From contig NW_017962919.1 of the NCBI RefSeq assembly GCF_001661345.1, forward strand, positions 922,512 to 986,511: DNA of 64,000 nucleotides, read 5' to 3'. Position 1 is the first letter of the stretch; every line of letters begins with the position of its first letter. Of this stretch, positions 32,976 to 43,360 are shown piece after piece. The notes below the pieces were generated by a model. The model ran no database searches. It was not told the DNA's origin and saw only the letters and a list, made by a program, of their open reading frames with translations. A program made the translations under genes and the position numbers. Source of the stretch: Ascoidea rubescens DSM 1968. Its lineage: Eukaryota; Ascomycota; Saccharomycetes; Ascoideales; Ascoideaceae.

Positions 32976-34967
32976 TCATAAAGAGGTCTTGCAGCAAGAT
33001 TTAAGATTTGAGCCAGTATCTTCAACTAAAACAGATTTGTTGAAGGAGTTGTTTGATTGGGGAACATCAAGAGCAGGATTTCTTTCAAAGAATCCAACAG
33101 GCAAAATAGTGAATTGCAACATGTCAACTGGCATGACTGGGAAATCTTCTGGTCTTGGGATATGAGTCAAAGCTAAAGTACACCAAATGACGCAATCTTC
33201 ATTTCTAACATCATCTTTGCCATTAGCCCATTTGGCGATACCAGTATCAGTTTGAGATTGATTGGTGAATTCACCAGCAGCATATAATTCACCATCTCTG
33301 TATTTGGTGACCCAGAATTGTTTTGTTGCAAATTTAGCTCTTTTGACATTGTAAGATTCTTTATCAGCTAAAATCATTTGTTTTGCTGGCATATCAATTT
33401 TGTATCCAACAGGTTTTTTTGTAATTGGATTAATGACATTTTCGTTGATGATTTTAACAGATCTGCTAGCGTAGGGATTGGTATCGATATGGCCAGCTTT
33501 TTCGACGTAATTAGTCTTTGTAACAAAAGCAACTTTGTATTTGTTGTTGACTTCATCGTTTGGATCTAGTGGAACAACATCATCATATACAACAGTATTC
33601 TTGTCACCATCTAACCTTGGATCAAATCTGAAACTTAGCAAGTGTTGGTGGAAAGGAGCTAAACAGTTTGGAGCAACAATTGTGCCATAAGGAACAGTGA
33701 TATTTTCTTCAATTGGGGTGGTTGACAAGATACCGGTTGCTCTAACTTGAACGTTAATTGAACCAGCTTGATCAAAAATGTAGTTGACAATATATTCATA
33801 ATTAGCGACAGTTGCAATTGATTGAACCACAAATTCTCTTCTTCTGGCAGCAACAGGAGCATTTGTTCTATAGTTGACATGTTTGTATAGTAAGCCAGCA
33901 TCTTGTTCATGAAGACAAACGGTGTTTGGTAGCAAAATAGGTTCACCTTCTTTATTGGTTCTGATGCAATCGAAGTATTTGATGACACCCAAACAGTCGC
34001 AGCCCAAATGCAAATGGTTGGCATTAGTACCAAAACCGCAATCACCTAAGTCAAAGGCTTGTTTTCTGTGACATGGACCATCACCAATTTTACTGTAAGG
34101 AACAACCATTTCTGAAAGACTGATTCTGTAGAATAAGGATCTGTTTTTGAATTTGACATCATGTATTGCAAAACCTTCTCTGACATTTGGAGTGACATGA
34201 AATTCCCAGTCTTGCCAGTAAATCTTGGAACCTTCAATTTTAAAGCCGGGACCTTCAGGTTGAGTAATGATTAAAGGAGCCAAAGGTCTCTCAACTTTTT
34301 CCTTTTTAAGACCTGGGTAATATTCGCAAGATTCAACAGGTTTCCATGGATGAGTCTTAAGAGATTTGTTATCATAGCCAGAAGGCAAATAGTCCATTCT
34401 AACAAACTTTTGGGTTAATAATTCAAAAACAGGAGAAAAAAATAAAGGTAGAGAATAGTGGTTTGATTCAGGATGAGGTTGAGACTTCAAGTACATGTAG
34501 CATTGAACCAAAGGTCTCTTTTCATTGGGATCATCAGTACCATAGATCCAAGGATCAGCGCGAATCTCGTAACCTGGAGGTAATTGCAATTTCTCAACTT
34601 CCTTTTTAACAGTTTCATGAGCTAAACAGATTTCTTCGATTTCCATCATATCCTCGGGTAAAGCAGGACCAACGACACCCTCAGGCAATGCAACAGATGT
34701 GATGATATGAGCTTCAACTAAGTTGATTAATGCTTTGTATAATAGACCATCTTTATAAAAATAAGCAAAAGACACTCTTGGAACAGAGGGCAAAATTGAT
34801 TCATTGGCGGCTTTAGCTTTCAAGTATTTTAACACATCACTTTTTGGAGGCTCCACTAAATCAATTTGAACAAAATGCAAATTGGAGGAATAGTGGTCCT
34901 TCAACAATTTTGAGGTTAATCTCATTTCTGAGTCAGTGAATTGATCAAAGGGATGAGAAAAGGGCAT
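32976..34967 (-). CDS. AMO1: Copper amine oxidase (TPQ-dependent)
   Basis: Oxidises primary amines to aldehyde, ammonia and hydrogen peroxide, letting yeasts use amines as nitrogen source. 663 residues, the normal size. The small N2/N3 domains are followed by the catalytic beta-sandwich from about residue 230. The topaquinone site is N-Y-E-Y with Tyr390; the catalytic base is the Asp in FDLGDCGFG (about 307-309). Copper ligands are the two His of HQH (440, 442) and a third in THIPRPEDFPVMP (about 612). Peroxisomal yeast amine oxidases carry import signals: here the C-terminus is KTSL, not SKL, and RLTSKLLKDH near residue 16 only loosely resembles a PTS2, so location is uncertain. The gene is divergent from LYS4. 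Confidence 0.97.
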   Translation of the reverse strand: MPFSHPFDQFTDSEMRLTSKLLKDHYSSNLHFVQIDLVEPPKSDVLKYLKAKAANESILPSVPRVSFAYFYKDGLLYKALINLVEAHIITSVALPEGVVGPALPEDMMEIEEICLAHETVKKEVEKLQLPPGYEIRADPWIYGTDDPNEKRPLVQCYMYLKSQPHPESNHYSLPLFFSPVFELLTQKFVRMDYLPSGYDNKSLKTHPWKPVESCEYYPGLKKEKVERPLAPLIITQPEGPGFKIEGSKIYWQDWEFHVTPNVREGFAIHDVKFKNRSLFYRISLSEMVVPYSKIGDGPCHRKQAFDLGDCGFGTNANHLHLGCDCLGVIKYFDCIRTNKEGEPILLPNTVCLHEQDAGLLYKHVNYRTNAPVAARRREFVVQSIATVANYEYIVNYIFDQAGSINVQVRATGILSTTPIEENITVPYGTIVAPNCLAPFHQHLLSFRFDPRLDGDKNTVVYDDVVPLDPNDEVNNKYKVAFVTKTNYVEKAGHIDTNPYASRSVKIINENVINPITKKPVGYKIDMPAKQMILADKESYNVKRAKFATKQFWVTKYRDGELYAAGEFTNQSQTDTGIAKWANGKDDVRNEDCVIWCTLALTHIPRPEDFPVMPVDMLQFTILPVGFFERNPALDVPQSNNSFNKSVLVEDTGSNLKSCCKTSL

Positions 34968-35785
34968 CTTTAATTAGCACAGGAGAAACGATTTATCAAT
35001 GGAATATAGAGAAGAGATTAAACGTTGATAAACAATAAGAATATCGACAACTGACAAGGCAAATGTTCAATTGAATGTTTTTTGGTTGATCAAGAAACAA
35101 AAACCAAAGTAGTATCGGGAAAAACAACGGAATATTTATAGTGAGGCCAAGGAAAAGAAGGGACTCAATGATCATCAAAAAACACCAGATCTCTCTATCT
35201 CGATAAATTTGGCTGAGCTGAGATAAGCGATAAAAGAACAATACACGACAGAGCCAACCAATCACAGGCCGTTTCCAACAAGGGCTACTTCCGGATCTGG
35301 AAGCTCACCAAACTAGAAAGTGAGAGAGCACCATCGTCGGCTCAACCAATGCGGAAGTTGGCGACAGGCTGAAAGCAGCAGAGAACCGCAGCGCTGGAAC
35401 CTTCTTTTTGGGTTAGCCGCGGCTAAAAAGGCATTACCCGCCTGCCAAGTCACTGTTACCCAAGCTGATAGCCAACAAAGTACCCGTCTGGCTGGACTAT
35501 GCGTGGTGGCGCATCTGGTTAGATGCTGCTGACTAAGACTGTGTCTGCTGCAGGGATATCACATGAAGTATTACTAACCTACGGTCTCTGATTGGCTGCG
35601 TGTTAAGTATGAGTCAAAATGTAACTTGAATTTTTCAGTGCTTTTTTCTCCAGTTCTTGAAGCGTTCGAGGAGCAAAATCGGATTGAAAAACCGTAATCC
35701 CTATCCTTTTTGATCTTAAAAGAAAGATATATACTTTGACTGTCTAAGATCAGCAGCTTATTCACATTCATTTGCACAAAAAAAA
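34968..35785. promoter_or_regulatory. Divergent promoter region between AMO1 and LYS4
   Basis: About 820 bases serve two divergent genes. The middle (35270-35560) is markedly GC-richer than the surroundings and holds a 14-bp palindrome (35413-35426). A minus-strand frame here has no relation to known proteins. Near LYS4 there is a TATA-like stretch (AAGATATATAC, near 35725), about 55 bases before the ATG. Confidence 0.45.
35413..35426. promoter_or_regulatory. 14-bp palindrome TTAGCCGCGGCTAA in the AMO1/LYS4 promoter
   Basis: A perfect palindrome with a CCGCGG centre in the GC-rich core of the intergenic region. Zn2Cys6 regulators, which include the lysine regulator Lys14 and many nitrogen-pathway regulators, bind paired CGG/CCG triplets, here in everted CCG-CGG form with no spacer. 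Which factor binds, if any, cannot be told from sequence. It is not the Lys14 consensus known from S. cerevisiae (TCCRNYGGA). Confidence 0.45.
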
Positions 35786-37888
35786 ATGGCATATCTATCT
35801 TATTTGGCCTCCAGTTCAACAAAATGTGCCAATTCTTTTATAAATCATCAAAGAAGAGCCTTTTCTTCCTCCTTTGGCTTGAGAATCGGCCAGAATTTGA
35901 TTGAAAAAATTGTTCAGAAATACAGTGTTGGTTTGCCCAAATCTAAGAAAGTCCATTCGGGTGATTTCGTCTCTATCAAACCTCGACACTGTATGACCCA
36001 TGATAATACATGGCCTGTTGCATTGAAATTTAAAGGTCTTGGTGCCTCTAAAATTCACGATCAGAAACAAATTGTTATGACTTTGGATCACGACGTTCAG
36101 AATAAATCGGAAAAAAATTTGACTAAATACTCAAATATTGAAAACTTTGCAAAGGAATATGGCATAGATTTTTATCCTGCTGGTGCTGGTATCGGCCATC
36201 AAATTATGATTGAGCAAGGCTATGCTTTTCCTTTCAGTTTATGCGTTGCAAGTGACTCTCATTCAAATACTTATGGTGGTGTTGGTGCTTTGGGTACCCC
36301 GATTGTCAGAACTGATGGTGCTTCCATTTGGGCCACTGGTCAAACTTGGTGGCAGATCCCCCCTGTTGCAAAAGTCATATTAAAGGGTAAACTACCCAAA
36401 AACGTAACAGGAAAGGATATAATTGTTTCTCTTTGTGGTATTTTCAACAATGATGAAGTTTTAAATCATGCTATTGAATTCCAATCAGATCACTTAAATG
36501 AAATCTCGATCGACTACAGATTAACCATTGCCAACATGACTACAGAATGGGGTGCTTTATCCGGTGTTTTTCCGGTAGATGATGTACTATTGGATTTCTA
36601 TGTCCAAAGATTACAAAAATTGGGCAATAACCATCCTAGAATCAATAATGATTCAATTCAATCCATTAAAGACGATATTCCTCTAATGAAATCCGATGAC
36701 GATGCTTTCTACAACAAAACCTTAACACTCGATTTGGAGTCTTTAAGTCCTCATATTAGTGGTCCAAATTCCGTTAAAATTTCAAACTCTTTATACAAAT
36801 TATCAAATGACAATTTGAAAATCAACAAGGCTTATCTAGTCTCTTGTACAAACTCAAGATTATCTGACATCAAAGCCGCTGCAGATGTCATTAAAGGCCA
36901 CAAAATTGCTCCTGGCGTTGAATTCTATGTTGCTGCTGCCTCCTCCAACGTCCAAAAAGATGCTGAAGATATTGGTGCCTGGAAAGCTCTTTTAGATGCT
37001 GGTGCTACTCCACTACCTGCTGGTTGTGGCCCATGTATCGGTTTAGGGGCCGGTTTATTAAATGAAGGCGAAATTGGTATATCTGCAACTAATCGTAACT
37101 TCAAAGGAAGAATGGGTTCAAAGGATGCTCTAGCTTACTTGGCCTCTCCCGAAATAGTTGCTGCATCTGCTGTATTGGGTAAAATTGGTGGTCCGGAGGA
37201 AATATATGGCGAAAAGATTCCAAATCCTTCCGAAATTAAAAAATCAGTCACAGTCAACGAAAAACAATCAGATGGAGCACCAGAATTATCTGATGCAGCA
37301 GCTCCTGCTCCAGCCGTTGAAATATTAGACGGATTTCCAAAAAAAATTGAAGGTGAACTATTATTTTGTGATACTGACAATCTTAACACTGATGGTATTT
37401 ACCCAGGAAAATATACTTACCAAGACGATGTGAGCCCAGAAAAAATGGCCGAGGTATGTATGGAAAATTATGATGGAGAGTTTAAAAATAAAGCTCATGC
37501 AAACGATATAATAGTTTCGGGTTTTAATTTTGGTACTGGTTCATCAAGAGAGCAAGCTGCTACTGCGATTTTGGCCAAGGGAATTAAAGTTGTTGTTTGT
37601 GGTTCATTTAGTAACACCTATTTTAGAAATTCTATCAATAATGCTTTATTATTATTAGAAGTTCCAAAATTAGTTGAACTTTTAAGAAAAAGATATGAAA
37701 ATAAAGAAAAGGATTTAACCGAAAGAACTGGATGGTTTTTGACTTGGGATGTTGAAACTGCCACAGTCTATGTTAAAGATGATAAAGATAATGTACTATT
37801 AAAGGAAAAAGTTGGTGAGTTAGGAACCAATCTTCAAGAAATCATCGTTAAAGGTGGTTTGGAAAGTTGGGTTAAATCCAAGTTGTAA
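35786..37888 (+). CDS. LYS4: Homoaconitase, mitochondrial (lysine biosynthesis)
   Basis: Catalyses the conversion of cis-homoaconitate to homoisocitrate in the alpha-aminoadipate lysine pathway. 700 residues. It begins with a mitochondrial presequence ([13 protein letters not shown] to about 30, with QRRAFSS as a likely cleavage region). It then reads as Lys4 rather than aconitase: [69 protein letters not shown]. The 4Fe-4S ligands are Cys at about 353 (SCTNSR) and 413/416 (GCGPCIGLG). The swivel domain has [13 protein letters not shown] with the substrate-binding Arg. The 64 bases before the ATG include A-rich leader sequence. None of its roughly 60 leucine codons is CTG. Confidence 0.97.
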   Translation: MAYLSYLASSSTKCANSFINHQRRAFSSSFGLRIGQNLIEKIVQKYSVGLPKSKKVHSGDFVSIKPRHCMTHDNTWPVALKFKGLGASKIHDQKQIVMTLDHDVQNKSEKNLTKYSNIENFAKEYGIDFYPAGAGIGHQIMIEQGYAFPFSLCVASDSHSNTYGGVGALGTPIVRTDGASIWATGQTWWQIPPVAKVILKGKLPKNVTGKDIIVSLCGIFNNDEVLNHAIEFQSDHLNEISIDYRLTIANMTTEWGALSGVFPVDDVLLDFYVQRLQKLGNNHPRINNDSIQSIKDDIPLMKSDDDAFYNKTLTLDLESLSPHISGPNSVKISNSLYKLSNDNLKINKAYLVSCTNSRLSDIKAAADVIKGHKIAPGVEFYVAAASSNVQKDAEDIGAWKALLDAGATPLPAGCGPCIGLGAGLLNEGEIGISATNRNFKGRMGSKDALAYLASPEIVAASAVLGKIGGPEEIYGEKIPNPSEIKKSVTVNEKQSDGAPELSDAAAPAPAVEILDGFPKKIEGELLFCDTDNLNTDGIYPGKYTYQDDVSPEKMAEVCMENYDGEFKNKAHANDIIVSGFNFGTGSSREQAATAILAKGIKVVVCGSFSNTYFRNSINNALLLLEVPKLVELLRKRYENKEKDLTERTGWFLTWDVETATVYVKDDKDNVLLKEKVGELGTNLQEIIVKGGLESWVKSKL

Positions 37889-38394
37889 CTTTTCTAATTT
37901 AGTAGTTCCTGATTTATCTATTTTTTTGGTTTTTTCGGTTTTTTGTATATTTTTTTTAGAAAGTGTTTTTTTTTTAACAGTTTACAGGATATTAGATATT
38001 AGATATTAGACATTATATAGTTCTCGCATTTTCTTTTTTTTCTTAGAAATGATTATAATTTATGCTGCTATTAGTGATTTGAATTGTGTAGGTTAATACT
38101 TTTTCAATTTATTTTATTAATATTAATATTAAAATTAGAATACAAAATAAAACCAAAAATAAAAACCAACTTCAAAACCAAAAATAAAATATGCGAGATT
38201 TTGTAATGGATTTTTAAGTTTTGTATTTTTACCTTGAAAATACTTTGAAGAAGGTTAAATTATTATTGTAATTAATTACATATTAAAGGTATAAACTAAA
38301 AGCTATGAAAATCATAAAATTAAACAAAATATATTATCACATGAAAATAAATAAAAATTAAAGTTCAAATAAACTTTTTAGATACTCATAATAT
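37889..38394. other. Convergent intergenic region LYS4/siderophore transporter
   Basis: Shared 3' flanks. T-rich tracts follow LYS4 (37915-37980). Three GATATTA units lie near 37989-38010. I see no gene. Confidence 0.5.
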
Positions 38395-40326
38395 CTAATT
38401 GGCTTTGTTGGTAACATCAACATTAGAATTTGGATTAGAATTAGAATTAGAATGTAAAGATTTTTCAGAAGATCCTGTAATGCTTGGTTTGTTGAAATTG
38501 TTATCAACTTCTCTATTTTCTGGAACATCTGACTTTTCTAATTCCTTATCAACTTCCCTTTGTCTAATTGCATCTTCTTTGTTAAGATCAACACTAGAGA
38601 TAAAGAGTAATAAAAAGATCATTGGAATAGTAAAACAAGTACTCATAATTGCAAGAATCTTACCAGTTTCCCTATAAGATTGATCAATAGCATTTCTAAC
38701 ATCAGTACCGATTTCAAATTTCATTGCAGTTACAATCGATTTGTAAATAGCAGTAGAGTTTCTTTGATATTCATCAGGCAAATAATCATTAAGATAATTT
38801 GGAAGATAATTTGACCAAATAGCACCACAAACACTACTACCAAAACTACCACCTAAAGTCATCGTGGCAAGGAAAATAGCAGTTGAAATAGCAACTTGAT
38901 CTCTTGTAACAATTGATTGAAGAATAACTTGAGAAGCAGTTTGATAGAAACCACGACCAACACCAAAAATACTTTTTGCAGCAATAAACGAAGCTTCATT
39001 TGCAGCTGAGCCAGTGGGCATATCAACTAAATGAATCATAAGACCTTGACCAAGAATAACCATTGGAACCCCAATCCAAACATAAATTCTTGCTCTATTT
39101 GTGAAACGCATTAAAAGGCCCACCACAACAGAAGCAATTTGGAAAGAAACTCTTAATGAATTATCAATTCTTGTCGCTTCACCAGGTGATTTATGGGCTG
39201 CTACTTGTAAATATGATGGGAAATAAGTAGTAAAGGTGGAATAATTTAAGAAATCAAAAAACCCAAGTAAACAAACAGCAATTACTGTTTTATTTTTTTT
39301 CATAAATTTAAAGGGAATAAAAGGATTTTTGGCAACATAGAGATCCCATAAAGTGAAACCAACTAATACAAAAACACCAATAATAAACATTGCAATGAAT
39401 TCACCTTTTTTCCAACGATAGTTTGTTCCTTTACCAGTAAGCGACAATGGAATTAAAACAAGTCCCAACCCGATAATAAGAAGGAGACCACCGAAAATAT
39501 CTAACTCGATCCACAATAAATGATAAATTTTTTTGGTTAAAGAACCATCAGGTAACGTTTTCCAAATTTTAACGTTTTTTGCAATACCTTCTTTTTTAGC
39601 TTTTCTTTCCATCACAACCATAAGCATAATTAAAGGTAATAAAGTAAATGGCAAAATAATTGCCCACATACCATAACCCCAACGAAAAGTGCTATTTTCA
39701 AGAACAGATTCAGCAACAATGGAACCTAGATATAAAGTTGGAATAGTTGTAATAGATTCTGGTAAAGAAGACCAAAAGCCTCTATTGATTAAATTTGTCG
39801 TATCAGCAATGAAAACTTGTTGCATAACAGCATAAGCAACATCACCAGTACCTTCAAAAATCATACCAAGACAATAGGTTGCAACATTGTTGCAAGCAGC
39901 GTACATAATATAACCAACAGTTAAAAGAAAAACAGCAACGGAAAAACCTTCAGATCTACCAAATACATCAGATAGTTTTGCAACAATTGGATAAGCAACT
40001 AATCTAGCAATTTTGTAAATGACACCAGCAGTTGTAATTGCAGAATGTCTTGAAAATGATGAGGTAACATATGGAGAATATGTACCTGCAGCGTATTTGC
40101 AAAAAGATATAATTAAGGAAGAAAAAATAAGAAATGAGTAAGCAATAACCAATTTTTTTTTTGTCCAAATTTTTCTTATAATTTCAGCTTTAGCAACACC
40201 ATGAGAGATCTTAATACTAGAAACATCAGATTCAACATCTCTGTTATCATTCTGTTTTTTTTCGTCGAGATCTTCTCTATAGAAGGGACTCTTGAAGTAA
40301 TTTTTGTCTAAGAATCTTGGAGGCAT
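38395..40326 (-). CDS. Siderophore-iron transporter of the ARN/SIT family (MFS)
   Basis: A 643-residue membrane protein that should import ferric siderophore complexes by proton symport. After a hydrophilic N-terminus (about 1-55) come some 14 hydrophobic segments from VIAYSFLIFSSLIISFC onward. ARN landmarks include GVAKAEIIRKIW just before the first helix, YSPYVTSSF after it, AKLSDVFGRSEGFS (the MFS loop 2-3 motif), FRWGYGMWAIILPF, and a terminal pattern with ILAIMSTCFTIPMIFLLLFI. The C-terminus is a short polar tail with Ser/Asn repeats. Whether its substrate is a hydroxamate siderophore or another chelate cannot be told. The ATG at 40326 is the only sensible start. In yeasts such genes are repressed by iron; GATA words occur upstream but I do not see a convincing regulator site. 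Confidence 0.88.
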   Translation of the reverse strand: MPPRFLDKNYFKSPFYREDLDEKKQNDNRDVESDVSSIKISHGVAKAEIIRKIWTKKKLVIAYSFLIFSSLIISFCKYAAGTYSPYVTSSFSRHSAITTAGVIYKIARLVAYPIVAKLSDVFGRSEGFSVAVFLLTVGYIMYAACNNVATYCLGMIFEGTGDVAYAVMQQVFIADTTNLINRGFWSSLPESITTIPTLYLGSIVAESVLENSTFRWGYGMWAIILPFTLLPLIMLMVVMERKAKKEGIAKNVKIWKTLPDGSLTKKIYHLLWIELDIFGGLLLIIGLGLVLIPLSLTGKGTNYRWKKGEFIAMFIIGVFVLVGFTLWDLYVAKNPFIPFKFMKKNKTVIAVCLLGFFDFLNYSTFTTYFPSYLQVAAHKSPGEATRIDNSLRVSFQIASVVVGLLMRFTNRARIYVWIGVPMVILGQGLMIHLVDMPTGSAANEASFIAAKSIFGVGRGFYQTASQVILQSIVTRDQVAISTAIFLATMTLGGSFGSSVCGAIWSNYLPNYLNDYLPDEYQRNSTAIYKSIVTAMKFEIGTDVRNAIDQSYRETGKILAIMSTCFTIPMIFLLLFISSVDLNKEDAIRQREVDKELEKSDVPENREVDNNFNKPSITGSSEKSLHSNSNSNPNSNVDVTNKAN

Positions 40327-41054
40327 TTTGTCTCTTTTTCTTCTTTTTCAAACACACAAATTATGTTTAATAACAAAGAAATAATACTAAGAGGATTAAA
40401 CGAACTAAGGTAAAATAAAATAAAATAAAATAATTCATAGACAAAAGAAATGTCTTATATCTCTTTGGATAGTATAGAACCGTCGGTAGTCAGAATCATT
40501 TTATCAATTTGATCTGGTAGCATAAAGGTTGTTTCAATCCATAAAAGAATATTGGAAAAAACAGTAATATTGTTATTCAAATTGAGAAAATTTGAAGTTT
40601 GAAAGTAAGTTATATCCGAAAATTAGCAAATAAAAATCCAGGTCTAAGTCCAGAACTAACCTCCAAAGAGAGCAAAATCCGGAAAAATTGGGGTTTTTGA
40701 GTTGTTTTTGTAACAAATGTTCAAGGAAAATAAAAGCGGCGGTCAAGTTTAAGTGAATAAAAATGAGGCAAACAGAGATCAAAAATGAGCTGCCAAAGAA
40801 GGTTGGAGCACCCTGAATTAATTAAGCTGTGAAAACTTGCAAAACTCACATACCTGTAAAAACTAGCTATATGTTGGAAATCTGCTGTTAATTGGCTATA
40901 AGCCCTCAATATACATCATTCACCAACGTCCTGCTGTCTGTTCCAACATATAGTGCCTTTTGAGTGTGGATCTCATCCAGCAACAAAAGAGATTAGCTTT
41001 CAGGACAAGGTGTAATTACTGTTGGCCATTCTTCCTCTTGGTGATCTTAGTGAT
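40327..41054. other. Divergent intergenic region: siderophore transporter / PIG-Y gene
   Basis: Promoter region for both genes. It contains an AAAAT tandem run near 40410-40432 and an 87-base element with perfect 13-bp inverted ends (40867-40953). Small frames here are not gene-like. Confidence 0.5.
40867..40953. repeat. Element with perfect 13-bp inverted ends, TGTTGG...CCAACA
   Basis: CTATATGTTGGAA (40867-40879) and TTCCAACATATAG (40941-40953) are exact reverse complements around 61 bases. The inner ends TGTTGG and CCAACA, flanked by TATA on both sides, look like the boundaries of a small insertion element (77 bases, 4-base TATA target duplication), either a miniature inverted-repeat element or a tiny solo-LTR-like relic. 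A hairpin in the PIG-Y promoter is the simpler view. No second copy was found; only TATATGTTGGAAAT recurs, near 27007. Confidence 0.5.
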
Positions 41055-41450
41055 ATGACAAAGCCTGTCTCTGGCAAACTAACAAGATTCAACCTTCCCT
41101 CTAGTGCTGTTCACAGCATCAGGGCCCAGAGAGAAGATGTTTCCAAAGCAGCAGTCTATCCCTTGGGCAGGAAAGAAGCCCAACGATTGAAGAAACTAGG
41201 AGCTGCGATAATTGCTGTCGTGCTTCTTTTTTTGGTGGTGTCCATTTCGGTCATCTTTGATGGTATAGCATTCTCAAATGTATTCTCATTGAACAAGAAC
41301 ACATACAACAATGGCAATGAGTTTCTCATGGGGAATTACTACATTTACGTTTTTTTGACCTTACCAGTTGTTCTATGGATATGGGTGTTGTTTTCCTGGG
41401 TGGGTTTGGAACTATTTCGCAATGCTAAAGGAGCAGGAATATATTCCTGA
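41055..41450 (+). CDS. ERI1: PIG-Y/Eri1-type subunit of GPI-GlcNAc transferase
   Basis: A small (131-residue) ER membrane protein. A polar N-terminus (1-55) precedes two membrane helices: KLGAAIIAVVLLFLVVSISV (about 58-80) and YYIYVFLTLPVVLWIWVLFS (about 100-122). The second ends in WVGLELFRNA. This closely follows the signature C-terminus of human PIG-Y (small-residue-rich TM with a TLPV/TIPV core, then W-x-G-x-x-LFR). PIG-Y, like yeast Eri1, is a subunit of the complex that starts GPI-anchor synthesis. The longer open frame begins upstream without an ATG, so I use the ATG at 41055. The N-terminal half is longer than in human PIG-Y. Confidence 0.72.
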   Translation: MTKPVSGKLTRFNLPSSAVHSIRAQREDVSKAAVYPLGRKEAQRLKKLGAAIIAVVLLFLVVSISVIFDGIAFSNVFSLNKNTYNNGNEFLMGNYYIYVFLTLPVVLWIWVLFSWVGLELFRNAKGAGIYS

Positions 41451-41479
41451 GTGATCGAACAAAAAAACTAATTACAAGA

Positions 41480-41605
41480 ACTATATAGAAATATACATTA
41501 GCCAATCAGGGATAACTAAAAAATAGAGTAGGATAGGACAGGAACAAACAGGAAAAAACTAGATAGGGCAGGATAGGATAGAATAGAATATGAAAGGATC
41601 ACGTA
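41480..41605 (+). repeat. Imperfect purine-rich AGGATAGG-type repeats
   Basis: Between the PIG-Y and TyrRS genes, variants of AGGATAGGA, AGGACAGGA and AGGATAGAAT recur about ten times. It is a simple satellite-like stretch in the convergent 3' region. Confidence 0.6.
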
Positions 41606-41641
41606 ACAGAAAGACAGTAAAATTTAGTAAATATTTTTAAT

Positions 41642-42351
41642 TTATATACACTGAATAGCAATATGCTTTAATTTTCCAATTTTAAGGATTAATAATTGAC
41701 CAGAAATCAAGTGAGAACTCTGAACTGTGTCGTTTGGATTTAGCATTTTAATTTTTTTAGAGTTGGAATAAATAGTTAAACCACCATCAATAATTAACCT
41801 CTTTGAAGAATTTTTTGAGGTATTATTTATTTTAGAAACAATATCAACAAACCTTTTATGTAAAATATCTGCTGAATTCTCTTTAATTAGTAGTTCAAGA
41901 TTATTAAAACTTTGAATTATTTTTTTAATATCAATTGATTTAATATTTGTATCACTAAAGTAATAATCTTTCTCATTTTCATTATTGTTACTATTATTAT
42001 ACAAGATTAATTTAACTAAATTAATAGAAGTCGTTATATCGTCTCCATGAATCAAAGAAGTTACTTGGTTTGCTAAGATTAACTGAGGCAATCTTAGGAT
42101 TTTATTTTGGTTATGCTTTTCAATGATTTTATTGATTTGAGATAAAGGTATAATTGTGAAAATTTTTAGCAATTTTTCAACTTCAGCGTCGGGAGTATTA
42201 AAAAGATGGTTATATAAAGCAAAAGGAGAGGTTAAATTTTTATCAATGAAGATTGCATTTCCAGCACTTTTACCATATTTTTCGCCTGATTGAGTGGTTA
42301 ATAGGGGAACAGTTAAACCATAAACCCGATTATTAACATTTCGAACGTTAA

Positions 42352-42409
<58 letters not shown>

Positions 42410-43360
42410 GTCTCCAATATCATTTTCAATATTATTTAACTTTGATATAAATTCAATTCCTGCGGTTATATTTCCCCACTGATCATTTCCACCAACTTGT
42501 ATTTGACAATTTTTGAATTTATTTAAATAATAAAAATCATAAGCTTGCAAGATTTGGTATGAAAATTCATTAAAGCCCAAACCATTATTGGAAGACAATC
42601 TATCTTTTACGGAATCCTTTTGAAGCATTGTATTAATTCTGAAAAGGTTGCCATAGTTTGATAAGAATTGAATGAAAGATAGATCTTTCCACCAAGAATA
42701 ATTGTTTAGCATTTGGTGATTACCAAACGATGTTAAAGAAGAAGGAGGTAAGAGATTTTTCAATAAGTTTTTATAAAAAACTTGTGAATTTTTAACAAAA
42801 TCGATCAATTGGTTATTAATGTTGTCCAAGTTATTTAGCCTTGTGTTTTCTTTCATTTTCGATCTTTCAGATAGTCTACCACTTGGGTCACCAACTAGGG
42901 AAGTTGCACCACCTACAACAGTTATAATATTGTGGCCTCTTAAGTTTAAATTGAGAAGTAACATTAGAGGCAATAAGTTACCTAGATGTAAAGACGAGGC
43001 AGTTGGATCTACACCACAGTAAATTGTGAATTTTTTGTTTGGAATTGTTAGTTCAGAGGGTAGGTTGTCATTTGTTATAGAACTTAAAAGATTTCTTTGT
43101 TTAAGTAAAGATAGTATAGGGGTATCGTTGAATTCTTTTTTAAAAGAGAGAGGGTTGATCTTAAAATTTTTAATATAGTTGTATACTTTTGTAGAGTCAG
43201 ACATATTCAAAGAATCAATATCATCGAACTCGGTATCTTTAATGGGTTGAAAATCATTTTGATAAATATTTGAATTGAATCTTTTAATTGGAAGATTTAG
43301 TTTAAAAGAATTACAATATTTGAATGAGCCTGAGCCTAATTTTAGATGTAATCTCAACAT
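41642..43360 (-). CDS. MSY1: Mitochondrial tyrosyl-tRNA synthetase
   Basis: Charges mitochondrial tRNA-Tyr. 572 residues from the ATG at 43360; a codon upstream in the same frame is TTG, not ATG. The N-terminus (MLRLHLKLGSGSFKYCNSFK) is Arg/Lys/Ser-rich as expected for import. The class I synthetase domain has TIYCGVDPTASSLHLGNLLP (HIGH-type HLGN), VGGATSLVGDPSGR, FNEFSYQILQAYDFYYL, QVGGNDQWGNITAG and KYGKSAGNAIF (KMSKS-type). The C-terminal RNA-binding S4-like domain follows (SKRLIIDGGLTIY...LILKIGK). A run of about 19 Asn (42354-42409), encoded by uniform AAT, is inserted in the catalytic domain between GNITAG and the KYGKS loop, an unusual place. Confidence 0.95.
42354..42409 (-). repeat. 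(AAT)n run coding for polyasparagine inside the TyrRS catalytic domain
   Basis: About 18 uniform AAT codons, read on the minus strand in frame with MSY1. Confidence 0.9.

Noticed and set aside
35320-35532. ORF in the GC-rich AMO1/LYS4 promoter
   Set aside because: No recognisable protein. The region is better explained as regulatory sequence.
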